Counted from the first letter of the stretch, positions 1 to 8,000 are shown. The stretch is 64,000 nucleotides of DNA from Paenibacillus_E allorhizoplanae (GCF_927798215.1 NZ_CAKMMW010000003.1:372001-436000); one strand, 5' to 3'. Notes: generated from the sequence alone by a model not told the origin. Made by a program: numbers and translations.

Positions 1-500
1 CTAACGTCCTCCGCTGGCCTTAGCTGCGGGGTTGTCAAACGGTTCAAGTCATCGTTAAACTGCGCTGAGGTCCACTGTTTATACTGATAAAATTCATCAA
101 TGAAGGAATTGACCTTATAGATGCTTGTCGATGAAAGCAGAAAATCAGTCCCCCGAATATGCAAAGCAACTTCCCGAACGCTTTCGTCAACAACCTTGCT
201 TTCCAGCACCTTTTTCCCCTGATAGACATTGTAGTAATCATGCGTCAGCACATAAGGCGATAGCTCGGAAACACTCTCTAGTTGACCTGCAATTCGATTC
301 AATAGGATCATCTTCTGATCCATCCCATCCTGCAGATCTTGAAGAAGCGCCTGATTGTTGCGTTCCACATCATCCCCGACGATATGAACCAACTGATGGT
401 AACCGGTCACCCCTAATACAAGCAGCGGGAGCAAAAATAACGCCATGTAGGAAAAAAGATAACGATAAAAGACCGGTAGTTGGTTAATCGCCGCTTTCAT
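1..500 (-). CDS. Membrane AraC-type sensor/regulator, N-terminal part (cut by window edge)
   Basis: The frame is open from an ATG at 500 to the left edge (166 codons, no stop) and has a good ribosome site (GGAGGCG, about 6 nt upstream). The protein starts with a short basic/polar stretch, then one hydrophobic segment (about residues 15-38, YLFSYMALFLLPLLVLGVTG), then a hydrophilic, helix-rich extracytoplasmic region. This matches the N-terminus of the 700-800 residue Paenibacillus regulators made of TM, Cache-like sensor, TM and C-terminal AraC HTH; the complete gene at 19247-21460 has the same plan. The HTH lies outside the window, so the class is inferred from the N-terminus only. It sits 44 bp downstream of the PL8 lyase on the same strand and is probably co-transcribed with it, which would make it a sensor for the lyase's substrate or product. 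Confidence 0.65.
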   Translation of the reverse strand, partial: MKAAINQLPVFYRYLFSYMALFLLPLLVLGVTGYHQLVHIVGDDVERNNQALLQDLQDGMDQKMILLNRIAGQLESVSELSPYVLTHDYYNVYQGKKVLESKVVDESVREVALHIRGTDFLLSSTSIYKVNSFIDEFYQYKQWTSAQFNDDLNRLTTPQLRPAEDV

Positions 501-544
501 CTTTTCGCCTCCATTTCGATTTGTATTTGAGCATTTCTAAGTGA

Positions 545-3544
545 TTACACGATTGGAACCAAAACAAGCTCCTTTGGCATCCCATCTTGGCAGATTAGCT
601 CAACGACACTGCAATCCCCCTCACCTGCAAAAACTTGAACTCCCTGTTCAGGCGACGAAAGCATCCACTGTCCTTTGAGCGTAATTCGCATCGGATGCGC
701 AATGCTTTTCGCATGCACCCACTTGCGTGAATAGACACTGACTTCTTTCTGAATCCCGTTCCTATCGTATTGATCCTTTTCGATTTCCTCATATAAACGA
801 AGATCCGGATCGACCGCACTCATCGTCAAGGTTCCACTTTCCTCGCGAATCATGACCATTGCTGGCGTATCAACTGCCGTCACGTACCCGATTCCGAGAC
901 AATCGTCCGCTTCGAACAGCGCGTATGCGGTTGTACAGCTCTCTGCATCAAACACCACATGCGCTGATCGTTCCTGACGCAGCACCTTATATGGCGCTGA
1001 ATCCGGATGCTCCATCTGCTCATAAAAGCGCTTAACTTGTCCGCAGTCCGTATCAACCAGAATCGCGTACGCGTAGCTGCCCTCAGTCGGTGAAGTCCCA
1101 TGATCCAACCATGCTGCAGCAAAATCCCCTTGTGTATCGACATCTGTCGATTGATGCTTGGAATGTTGTGTTGCTTTCGAGACAGAAATCGTCTGTCCGG
1201 CTGGAATATAATACCCGTTTCCTTTATTGTCCAATATCCATGTAGGATTGTCCAATTGCTTTTTTTGGAAATAAGGGAAATCATAAATCGGCCCTGCTTC
1301 GTCAATCCAGAGCGGATCTTCCCTGATAGGCAAATGATTCTGAAACAGGGTCGTTTCTGTCCTGTTGGCTGTATTGTCGTTTTCGATACCTGAACCCAAG
1401 CAAATAATGCGATTATTGAAGAAAAACGCCGACTTGCGCGCTCGATGACTCCCTTCATATTTGGGATGCTCATGCAGTTTCATAGCAAACATCCCGTTGT
1501 GTCCTTCCAAATGAAGCCCGCCTGCAAAGGTTTCATCCGAAAGAAGCATTTCCTCGAAGCCGCTGAAGGTATCTACATTGCAGACGCTGGCGCGGAGCTC
1601 CTCCAGCGGCTTATGTACCGTGGTCGTCCCCGGCCACCGGTTCCAATCCCAGCCATCTTGCTGATAACCGCTGGCTTGATGATTGACTGGCTCGCCACGG
1701 CTCATAATCTGGAGATGACCGTGGGAGATGTAGCGGCCGTACAGATTCGCGTTCACATACGTTTCGTTCGCCCACAAATAGCGGCTATGCCCGCGCATGC
1801 CGGCAAGCCAGGAACCACGTCGGTGAATGGCTAGGGCAGCGTAGTTCATCGTCCAGTGACCGTTCGGATCTGGCTCCGCTATGATGCCCATTGCTTCAAA
1901 GCGATGTGCCGCTTCCGTTCGCTCATCTGGGTCAAGCAGACGCAGATAAGCTGCAGCTACTTCTGTATCTACCTCACTGCGACCATCAGGCGTGCCACTC
2001 TCCGCTAAAAAAGCAAAAGGCTCCGGATCGAGCGCCCACTTACCTGTCGGATGACGGGCAGAAAGCGAGATCAGCCATTCCCGCTTGTTGCTGTACAACC
2101 GCATAGAGAGGAGGGCCTTTCGTATCGTCTCATGTGCTTCTCGGCTGACACGGAACGGGGTACCTTTCAATACGTACATCATCGGCGTCACGCCTTGAAA
2201 GCCGCCTACTGCATAGGCTGGGTAATGATTGACATGGTGATAAGCAGACCCGTCGATTTTATACGCTGCACGCAAACCCGGAGCAGGCAACAACGACTGG
2301 GAGAGCCAATCGCAGAACGCTTTCAGGTCCCGTACTTTTTCAGGAGTGTCGTCCATGATCAGTAAGGAAGCAAGCATCCCGTGCAGCGTCGTGTTGTAGA
2401 TGTCGATGTTGCCTTCTACTTCTGCAAGTGGCGTATGCGTGCGGCCCACGCCGCTGTACCAACGCATAGTCCGCTGTGTTCGCTCCAGGATTCCTGCCTC
2501 TTTAAGATCAGCTCTCATAAGAAAGACGGCAGGATAATAATCACGGAAGTTATAGCCAAAATGATGGACGGTTCCTTGCGAGCTACCGTACGTCCACCCT
2601 TGATCCTCCATATAGTCCAATACGGTTATAAACATTGCCTGCAGATGAGCTTGTTGTTCCTCCTCTTCGCACGACCGGAAACAGATCGCCGTTTCCAGCA
2701 GGAACTGTGTAATCTCGCTCAGCTGTACACCGTTGGAAAGGCGTTTAAGCTCCTCCTTTAGCAAAGGCGGATAATGATCGAAGAACAGCTCGATCGGACG
2801 GCCTGTGAGAATTCCACCTTTGCGCGCGATCCCATACTCGGCGAAACGCCGCTGAAGCAACGTGATCTCCTCCTTCGACACACGCCGTTCCTTGAAGAAG
2901 AGCGCCTCGAACCGCTCGTTCATCAGCCCAAAGGCATCTTGATCTTCCTGTATAACCGCTGAAGGGATCGCATGCTTCGGGGCTAACTGTTCAAACGCAT
3001 ATAACGCAAGCCAGTGTGCGTTTGCAGATACATCAGCGCGAAGATTTACCAACGGCACCTGAAAATCCCTAGTATGAAACCTAGGATCGATCGGCGTGTT
3101 CAGCATCATCTGATCGATGAACAACGTACCTGGCTGTATGCCCATTGGCATACGGATTGTAACCGTATCCATATCTGGATGAGGGCAACCTGTCATATCC
3201 CGTTCATAAGCAACCCAAGCGGTTCGCCAACCACGGAAATTCAACCCAAATTGAAAGGAGCAATCCACGGCTCCACTGCGCCCGAACTCGAATACAAGTT
3301 CGCCCTCTACCGCAGCAGCGTTATAGATCCAGATCGTAAACGAGTCGCGCGCCTGATCCTTCGTTCCTTCCTGAAACGGACGATATCCTATCGACTCCGT
3401 GACGATCACGGATGAATTTTCTGTATAATCCCACTGCAAGCTAGCGTTGCCATCCTTGTAGTATTGATTCGTAATGGACAAGCGAGAATGCCTGTCACAA
3501 GTAAAACAAACTGGGATACCGCTTTCAAAACTGAAAATAGTCAT
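545..3544 (-). CDS. Polysaccharide lyase family 8, chondroitin-ABC-lyase-like
   Basis: This 999-residue protein should cleave an acidic polysaccharide (chondroitin, dermatan or hyaluronan type) by beta-elimination. The N-terminus (SFESGIPVCFTC...GNASLQWDY) looks like the Lyase_N carbohydrate-binding domain. The central (alpha/alpha) barrel carries DGSAYHHVNHYPAY, matching the DGTAWRHEGNYPGY region of chondroitin ABC lyase that supplies catalytic His and Tyr. RGHSRYLWANETYVNANLYGRY and DWNRWPGTTTVH are further PL8 hallmarks (from memory of the family). I chose ATG 3544, preceded by GAGGGGGAAAGACGA. A longer frame to 3700 begins inside the upstream terminator hairpin and has no ribosome site. 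Neither start gives a signal peptide, although most characterised PL8 enzymes are secreted, so a cytoplasmic role on imported oligosaccharides is inferred. Exact substrate unknown. Confidence 0.85.
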   Translation of the reverse strand: MTIFSFESGIPVCFTCDRHSRLSITNQYYKDGNASLQWDYTENSSVIVTESIGYRPFQEGTKDQARDSFTIWIYNAAAVEGELVFEFGRSGAVDCSFQFGLNFRGWRTAWVAYERDMTGCPHPDMDTVTIRMPMGIQPGTLFIDQMMLNTPIDPRFHTRDFQVPLVNLRADVSANAHWLALYAFEQLAPKHAIPSAVIQEDQDAFGLMNERFEALFFKERRVSKEEITLLQRRFAEYGIARKGGILTGRPIELFFDHYPPLLKEELKRLSNGVQLSEITQFLLETAICFRSCEEEEQQAHLQAMFITVLDYMEDQGWTYGSSQGTVHHFGYNFRDYYPAVFLMRADLKEAGILERTQRTMRWYSGVGRTHTPLAEVEGNIDIYNTTLHGMLASLLIMDDTPEKVRDLKAFCDWLSQSLLPAPGLRAAYKIDGSAYHHVNHYPAYAVGGFQGVTPMMYVLKGTPFRVSREAHETIRKALLSMRLYSNKREWLISLSARHPTGKWALDPEPFAFLAESGTPDGRSEVDTEVAAAYLRLLDPDERTEAAHRFEAMGIIAEPDPNGHWTMNYAALAIHRRGSWLAGMRGHSRYLWANETYVNANLYGRYISHGHLQIMSRGEPVNHQASGYQQDGWDWNRWPGTTTVHKPLEELRASVCNVDTFSGFEEMLLSDETFAGGLHLEGHNGMFAMKLHEHPKYEGSHRARKSAFFFNNRIICLGSGIENDNTANRTETTLFQNHLPIREDPLWIDEAGPIYDFPYFQKKQLDNPTWILDNKGNGYYIPAGQTISVSKATQHSKHQSTDVDTQGDFAAAWLDHGTSPTEGSYAYAILVDTDCGQVKRFYEQMEHPDSAPYKVLRQERSAHVVFDAESCTTAYALFEADDCLGIGYVTAVDTPAMVMIREESGTLTMSAVDPDLRLYEEIEKDQYDRNGIQKEVSVYSRKWVHAKSIAHPMRITLKGQWMLSSPEQGVQVFAGEGDCSVVELICQDGMPKELVLVPIV

Positions 3545-3686
3545 TCGTCTTTCCCCCTCTTCTACACCTAATCTGTCAAAGTGATTTATAAGAAAGTGTA
3601 GAACAGCGCCTACCCGCTTGTAAATCGGCGGTTTCCCTCCACGCATATGCGAAATCTGAACACGATACATATCAGTAGTAATCTGC

Positions 3687-3714
3687 AAAAAAAAGTTCAC
3701 TCAATTGAGTGAAC
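3687..3714 (-). terminator. Rho-independent terminator of modAB
   Basis: Two perfect 8-bp arms (GTTCACTC and GAGTGAAC) flank an AATT loop at 3695-3714. On the minus strand they are followed by eight T. It lies 63 bp after the modB stop and separates modAB from the PL8 lyase. Confidence 0.9.
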
Positions 3715-3777
3715 GTCGAATTACTTCATAATAAATTTCCCGTAGGAGATGCGAGGCAAACCCAACTTCATTAATTA

Positions 3778-4440
3778 TTAATTCCTAGCTCTATGGTTTG
3801 CGATAAACATGAGTCCGAATGAGATGACTATGATGGCTGCTGCCCAGCACCATGCAAGAGTTTGATTACCAGATTCAACAGCGATATAGATGGCGGTAGG
3901 CAAAGTTTGGGTTTTGTGAGGGATGTTGCCCGCAATCATAAGTGTGGCACCGAATTCTCCCAGTCCTCTAGCAAATCCAAGAATGTAAGCTGCCGTGACA
4001 GAACGCCACGCCAAAGGCAAGGTTATATAACGTAGAACTTGCCACTCATTTGCACCAATTGATCTCCCCGAGTCCTCCAAATCTTTGCTGACTAGTGAGA
4101 ACCCTGTTTTCATCGTTTGATAAACTAATGGAAAAGCCACCACGATCGATGCGATCACCGCAGCCCCCCATGTAAATATAATAGACTGATCAAAAAATCT
4201 CTCCATTAGGTATCCAATCCAACTCTTTTTGCCCAATAGGACTAATAAGATAAAGCCTACAACTGTTGGAGGGAGTACTAGTGGCAGAAGAATGGCCGTT
4301 TCAAGCAATGTCTTCCCACGAAACTTACGCCGCGACATTCCCCAAGCTGCTATTCCTCCTATGAACAGAACGAAGATGCTGGATACCACGGATACCTTAA
4401 ACGAAAGTAGGATAGGAAAAACAAATTCTGTCCAATTAAT
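3778..4440 (-). CDS. modB: Molybdate ABC transporter permease ModB, probable ATT start
   Basis: Inner-membrane permease of the molybdate importer, with about five hydrophobic segments and the EAA-type loop (EDSGRSIGANEWQVLRYITLPLAW) where the ATPase docks; GLGEFGATLMIAGNIP is typical of ModB. The first ATG/GTG/TTG-type start (GTG 4389) would remove the conserved opening INWTEFVFPILLSFKVSV, which aligns with the beginning of E. coli ModB (LLSLKVSS). The frame is open only back to a TGA at 4449-4447, and the sole well-placed start in that stretch is ATT at 4440, six nt after GAGGTGA. I therefore annotate an ATT start and a protein of 220 residues. It lies 11 nt behind the modA stop, suggesting translational coupling. 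No modC is present. Confidence 0.85.
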   Translation of the reverse strand: MNWTEFVFPILLSFKVSVVSSIFVLFIGGIAAWGMSRRKFRGKTLLETAILLPLVLPPTVVGFILLVLLGKKSWIGYLMERFFDQSIIFTWGAAVIASIVVAFPLVYQTMKTGFSLVSKDLEDSGRSIGANEWQVLRYITLPLAWRSVTAAYILGFARGLGEFGATLMIAGNIPHKTQTLPTAIYIAVESGNQTLAWCWAAAIIVISFGLMFIANHRARN

Positions 4441-4451
4441 CTGATCTCACC

Positions 4452-5303
4452 TCATTTTGGAATAGAAAATCCGTATTTGACGAAGACATCTTGTGCTTCT
4501 TTCGTTTGAAGATAAGCGTAAAAGTCAGCCGTTTCTTTACTGTGTTTTGTTGCTTTCACAATACCAGCAGGGTATTCAATCGGTGTGTACGATTTTGGAT
4601 CAACACTGAATGCTACTTTGACACTTTTGGAAGTCAGCGCATCCGTTTTATAAACAAAACCAGCTTCTGCATTGCTAGACTCAACGTAGGTAAGTACTTG
4701 GCGAACATCCTTGCCCTGTACGATTTTAGCTTGAAGCGAGTCCCAAAGTTTCGCATTAGTCAATGCCTCTTTGGCGTAGCTGCCAGCTGGAACGATTTGC
4801 GGTTCCCCAACTGCTAAATGTTTAATATTTTCATTCGTTAAATCCTCTGCTTTTTGAATGGCAACCTTGCCATCCACTGGAACTACAACGACTAATTCAT
4901 TGATTAGCAAGTTTTTTTGCTGTGCCGTATCGATCAATTGCTTGTCGACTAGCGTCTTCATATTTTTGGTTGCTGCCGAGAAGAATAAGTCCGCGGGTGC
5001 CCCTTGTTCGATTTGCTGTTGCAGTGCCCCGGAAGCTCCGAAGTTAAAGTTGAGTTTAATTTGTTTGTTTTTGGTCTCGTAGTTGGTTTGAATTTCTTTA
5101 AATGCATCGGTTAAGCTTGCAGCTGCCGATATAGTTAGCTCTACTTTCTCGGTCGGCACTGGTGTTGCTGTAGGTGCTACAGTTGCCTGTGTTGGTGTTG
5201 TACTTACAGCGGGTTGTTCCTTTTGGCTGGAGCAACCTGTGATGATCATGGCCGCAACAACAAAACAAGATAAAACATAACTAAACCTTCTTAAACTTAA
5301 CAT
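4452..5303 (-). CDS. modA: Molybdate-binding lipoprotein ModA
   Basis: This 283-residue lipoprotein captures molybdate or tungstate outside the cell and delivers it to ModB. A lipoprotein signal (MLSLRRF... ending ITGC, lipidated Cys about 24) is followed by a Thr/Pro/Val linker. The type II binding fold begins KVELTISAAASLTDAFKEI and contains NFNFGASGALQQQIEQGAPADLFFSA, the usual ModA oxyanion-binding region. ATG 5303 has GGAGGGG upstream. It is the first gene of modAB, driven by the promoter at 5369-5397. Family assignment is firm; specificity for molybdate over tungstate cannot be told from sequence. Confidence 0.93.
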   Translation of the reverse strand: MLSLRRFSYVLSCFVVAAMIITGCSSQKEQPAVSTTPTQATVAPTATPVPTEKVELTISAAASLTDAFKEIQTNYETKNKQIKLNFNFGASGALQQQIEQGAPADLFFSAATKNMKTLVDKQLIDTAQQKNLLINELVVVVPVDGKVAIQKAEDLTNENIKHLAVGEPQIVPAGSYAKEALTNAKLWDSLQAKIVQGKDVRQVLTYVESSNAEAGFVYKTDALTSKSVKVAFSVDPKSYTPIEYPAGIVKATKHSKETADFYAYLQTKEAQDVFVKYGFSIPK

Positions 5304-5330
5304 TACGTCCCCTCCAAGATTAAATTTATA

Positions 5331-5350
5331 TCTATTTGATTATAAATAGA
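5331..5350. promoter_or_regulatory. Inverted repeat, candidate operator of modAB
   Basis: TCTATTT and AAATAGA form perfect 7-bp arms around a 6-nt spacer. The element lies about 12-31 nt downstream of the predicted modA transcription start, a position suited to repression. It is not a standard ModE box. The divergent HTH/substrate-binding regulator is the obvious candidate to bind it; this is inference. Confidence 0.45.
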
Positions 5351-5368
5351 ATAATATAATCTCTGATC

Positions 5369-5397
5369 ATTATATAAAAACAGAATTAATTAGTAAA
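5369..5397 (-). promoter_or_regulatory. Predicted sigma-A promoter of modAB
   Basis: On the minus strand TTTACT (5397-5392) and a perfect TATAAT (5374-5369) are spaced by 17 nt, placing the start near 5362, about 60 nt before modA. Confidence 0.55.
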
Positions 5398-5511
5398 CAA
5401 CAGGATTGAAATACCCTATTTATCAGCTTATGATAGATGATGGTGGTTCCGTACGGATGCAGGAGTAAATCTACGCTACTTTTTTAGAAGACAAGCTTAT
5501 GGAGGTTTACA

Positions 5512-6465
5512 ATGACAACTGACATGTCCTATACAACGGAAGAAATATCTAAACTTTTGAAAATATCTAAACTAACTGTTTATGATTTAATAAAAAAAGG
5601 CGATCTACCCGCTTATCGTGTTGGCAAGCAAATGCGTGTGGATGCATCAGATCTTGAAGCCTATAAAACACGTGCAAAAGATGGTATGGTTTCTACGATT
5701 AAAAGTGAGTATGTCGAACCCGTTACTCATCATTCTTTCCAAGCCGTTTCATCTTCCAATCACTCTCTTGTAATAACTGGACAAGATGTTAGCTTGGACA
5801 TTTTAGCTAAACATATCGAAAGAAATGTAGCCCATTACAGACCGCTTCGTTCGTATGTTGGTAGTATGGATAGTCTAATCTCTATGTACAAGGGCGAGTC
5901 CGATATTGTCAGCACGCATCTGCTGGATGGAGACACCGGTGAGTATAACCTTCCTTATATCCGAAAATTACTGATTGGTTCTTCGTACATTGTTATGAAT
6001 CTCTTGTCACGATCGGCCGGTCTATATGTTCAACCGGGAAATCCTAAACAATTACATAGTTGGGCTGATCTCAAAAAGCCTGGACTTCGATTGGTTAATC
6101 GTGAAAAAGGTTCCGGTGCACGTGTTCTGTTAGATGAACAACTCCGACTTCATGGAATTCCAAAACAACGGCTACATGGTTATGAGCAGGAAGAATCGAA
6201 TCACTTAGGCGTGGCTGGTAAAGTTGCTACAGGTGAAGCTGATTTCGGTGTGGGTATAGAGAAAGTAGCCTCTATGGTTAACGGCGTTGAATTCATCCCG
6301 CTTATTCAAGAGCGTTATGATCTTGTCATGCTAAAAAAACCAGAAAATCTTGCTTGGATTGAACGCGTAAAGCAAATCTTGCAATCGGAATCCTTCCATA
6401 AAGAGCTGCGTCCTATCCAAGGATATGATTTATCGCAGACAGGACGCATTTTATTCGAGACTTAA
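5512..6465 (+). CDS. HTH plus substrate-binding-domain regulator (YvgK type)
   Basis: Residues about 5-55 are an excisionase/MerR-like helix-turn-helix (YTTEEISKLLKISKLTVYDL...GDLPAYRVGKQMRV). The rest is a soluble periplasmic-binding-protein fold (PBP_like) with GSYVGSMDSLISMYKGESDI and NREKGSGARVLLDEQL motifs. Such proteins, for example B. subtilis YvgK, are encoded beside modAB homologues and are thought to sense molybdate or molybdopterin inside the cell. ATG 5512 follows GGAGG. The gene diverges from modAB, sharing the 208-bp intergenic region that carries the modA promoter and inverted repeat. No signal peptide. Role as molybdate-responsive regulator is inferred from context. Confidence 0.8.
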   Translation: MTTDMSYTTEEISKLLKISKLTVYDLIKKGDLPAYRVGKQMRVDASDLEAYKTRAKDGMVSTIKSEYVEPVTHHSFQAVSSSNHSLVITGQDVSLDILAKHIERNVAHYRPLRSYVGSMDSLISMYKGESDIVSTHLLDGDTGEYNLPYIRKLLIGSSYIVMNLLSRSAGLYVQPGNPKQLHSWADLKKPGLRLVNREKGSGARVLLDEQLRLHGIPKQRLHGYEQEESNHLGVAGKVATGEADFGVGIEKVASMVNGVEFIPLIQERYDLVMLKKPENLAWIERVKQILQSESFHKELRPIQGYDLSQTGRILFET

Positions 6466-6639
6466 CTTAGCTACATGAACAACAATAGGCATGATAATGC
6501 GCGGCAATAAATCTTTCATAACTCTGAGCTTTGCTAGTCAAAGAAATTAATTTCCTACTAGACTCAACTCCAAGTCACTCAACCTTTTTTCGAATATGAT
6601 AATTGGTATGATCCAAGCCAATTCCCAAGTAAAGGTGCT

Positions 6640-7410
6640 GTGTTGACAATGAGTCGTGCTAGAACAGTAGGCAGTAAATGGGTAAAAACGAAAGTTCTTT
6701 TACGCAATAAAGAACTTCGCAAATTTGTTCCGGAAACAAGGATCTACAGTCGGACCAACCTGCTCCAGATGTTAATCAAACATAAGATGGTTTATGTGAA
6801 GCCCGACCATGGTACTGCTGGGAATGGCATTATTCGAGTGGTGAAAAGTGATAAATACCACTTTCAAGCCGGTAAAGTTGCTAAGTCATTTGGAACGTTT
6901 CAAAGCTTATTCGCTGCTCTGAATAAAGCCAAGTTAAAACGATCTTACCTAGTTCAACAAGGCATTCATCTTCTAACTCATCACAAGCGAATATTCGATA
7001 TACGTATTATGGTGCAAAAAAACCAGATGAAAACTTGGGAAACTACTGGTTATATCGGTCGTGTCGCGCATCCCAAGAAAATAGTGACAAACTTTCATAA
7101 TAGCGGGAAGCCGTTACCCTTAGAATTGCTGCTTAGTTCCTATGTAAATGGACAGAAGAAAAAGGATTATATCCATAGCCTGCGAAAATTAGGGTATCGA
7201 ATTGCTAAGCATTATCAGACGAGTTATCCGGGATTCAAAGAGATTGGTATCGACATTGGCATCGATAGAAAATTGAAACCATGGGTAATAGAAGTTAATA
7301 CATCACCGGATCCCTTTATTTTCAACCAATTACATGATAAAAAGATGTTCTTCAAAGCTCTGCATTACGCGCGAGCAAACGGACGGTTCTTACGTCTGCG
7401 ACGTAAGTAA
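6640..7410 (+). CDS. YheC/YheD-family ATP-grasp protein
   Basis: A 250-residue ATP-grasp protein of the spore-coat-associated YheC/YheD family. Visible motifs are VYVKPDHGTAGNGIIRV (ATP-binding lysine and glycine-rich loop), a long HKRIFDIRIMVQ strand, and EIGIDIGIDRKLKPWVIEVNTSPDP carrying the metal/ATP-binding Asp, Glu and Asn. Substrate unknown. The start is uncertain: GTG 6640, TTG 6643 and ATG 6649 are in frame behind AAAGGTG (6631-6637), and TTG 6643 has the best spacing. The frame stays open back to a TAG at 6559 but has no good start there. The gene stands alone and is closed by a strong hairpin. It supports a spore-forming host. Confidence 0.75.
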   Translation: MLTMSRARTVGSKWVKTKVLLRNKELRKFVPETRIYSRTNLLQMLIKHKMVYVKPDHGTAGNGIIRVVKSDKYHFQAGKVAKSFGTFQSLFAALNKAKLKRSYLVQQGIHLLTHHKRIFDIRIMVQKNQMKTWETTGYIGRVAHPKKIVTNFHNSGKPLPLELLLSSYVNGQKKKDYIHSLRKLGYRIAKHYQTSYPGFKEIGIDIGIDRKLKPWVIEVNTSPDPFIFNQLHDKKMFFKALHYARANGRFLRLRRK

Positions 7411-7411
7411 T

Positions 7412-7456
7412 GTAAAACACTCCAATCCTTGTAAACATGGAATTGGAGTGTTTTAC
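7412..7456. terminator. Long hairpin after the YheC/D gene
   Basis: Perfect 15-bp arms (GTAAAACACTCCAAT / ATTGGAGTGTTTTAC) at 7412-7426 and 7442-7456 enclose a 15-nt loop. The T-rich tail lies inside the right arm. It begins two nt after the stop codon and can serve the convergent small ORF as well. Confidence 0.75.
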
Positions 7457-7464
7457 TATTGCTA

Positions 7465-7653
7465 TTAAATTAAGACAAATCTAAGAATTTGGCGAATGAA
7501 AAGAAATCTAAACACGATAAAACCTCTCGCGTTCATGAATTTAATTCTTATTCTAGTTAACCCTCTTGCCACGACGCGCGCATTAAAAACGGTGGTTGTT
7601 CCATTAGCATTTCTATAAACTATGCCATAAAACTGGTTGACCAAAAGCATCAT
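7465..7653 (-). CDS. Small basic hydrophobic protein, unknown
   Basis: A 62-residue ORF starting at ATG 7653 (or the adjacent ATG 7650), preceded by AAAGGAG seven nt upstream. The product is Arg-rich with only one or two Lys, and its C-terminal half is strongly hydrophobic (GFIVFRFLFIRQILRFVLI). I recognise no family. The start codon and part of the ribosome site lie inside a 15-bp hairpin (7649-7687). Good ribosome site and tidy boundaries favour a real gene; the lack of any known homologue keeps confidence moderate. A membrane-active small protein is one possibility, not shown. Confidence 0.45.
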   Translation of the reverse strand: MMLLVNQFYGIVYRNANGTTTVFNARVVARGLTRIRIKFMNARGFIVFRFLFIRQILRFVLI

Positions 7654-7687
7654 ATATCAACTCCTTTCAATTGAGTTAATATATGAT
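7649..7687 (-). promoter_or_regulatory. RNA hairpin sequestering the start of the small ORF
   Basis: In the minus-strand transcript the 15-nt arms at 7687-7673 and 7663-7649 pair at every position (14 Watson-Crick pairs and one U-G) around a 9-nt loop AAUUGAAAG. The ATG is fully in the stem, and the ribosome site is split between loop (AAAG) and stem (GAG). In the plus-strand RNA the odd pair would be a C-A mismatch, so the fold suits the minus-strand RNA. Confidence 0.55.
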
Positions 7688-7745
7688 ATTCATATGATTC
7701 ATAGATGCGAGGGCTAGTTTCATAGATTACTATGTTTAAAATCCT

Positions 7746-8000
7746 CTAATTATATGTCTGCCCACGATCTAACTTTAGGTCATGCTTCTCAAAAATCCTC
7801 TTCATGACCTCAATGGCTTCCTTTTCATCAGGTCCATGAATATCAAGCTTGTACGCTTGATTGTTGAATAGCGTAACGCTCAAACCCAGAATGCTTTTCA
7901 CATCAATAAACCTCGTACCCACCTGAATGACAATACTGGATTGAAACTGATTCGCCGCTTGATTGATTTCTACAATGGCTTTTGTTTCCAAACCACCCAT
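7746..8000 (-). CDS. HPr-like protein lacking the His15 loop
   Basis: An 84-residue protein resembling HPr/Crh. The segment ANQFQSSIVIQVGTRFIDVKSILGLSVTLFNN aligns with the Crh region around Ser46 (NAKSIMGLMSLAV), and the ending HGPDEKEAIEVMKRI fits the last HPr helix. The first beta strand and the loop with catalytic His15 (or Gln15 in Crh) are missing. The frame meets a stop shortly upstream of the ATG, which has GTGGAGGG before it, so this is not a mis-called start. A phosphotransfer role is therefore excluded; a Crh-like regulatory or structural role is possible. It follows the malic enzyme by 48 bp, presumably in one operon. Confidence 0.65.
   Translation of the reverse strand: MGGLETKAIVEINQAANQFQSSIVIQVGTRFIDVKSILGLSVTLFNNQAYKLDIHGPDEKEAIEVMKRIFEKHDLKLDRGQTYN

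Noticed and set aside
125..487. Plus-strand 120-residue ORF at the left edge
   Set aside because: It is antisense to the membrane AraC gene, which is open on the other strand with a good ribosome site and a family-like N-terminus.
3545..3700. N-terminal extension of the PL8 lyase to ATG 3700
   Set aside because: It begins inside the modAB terminator hairpin and has no ribosome site, and the extra 52 residues are not a signal peptide or family sequence.
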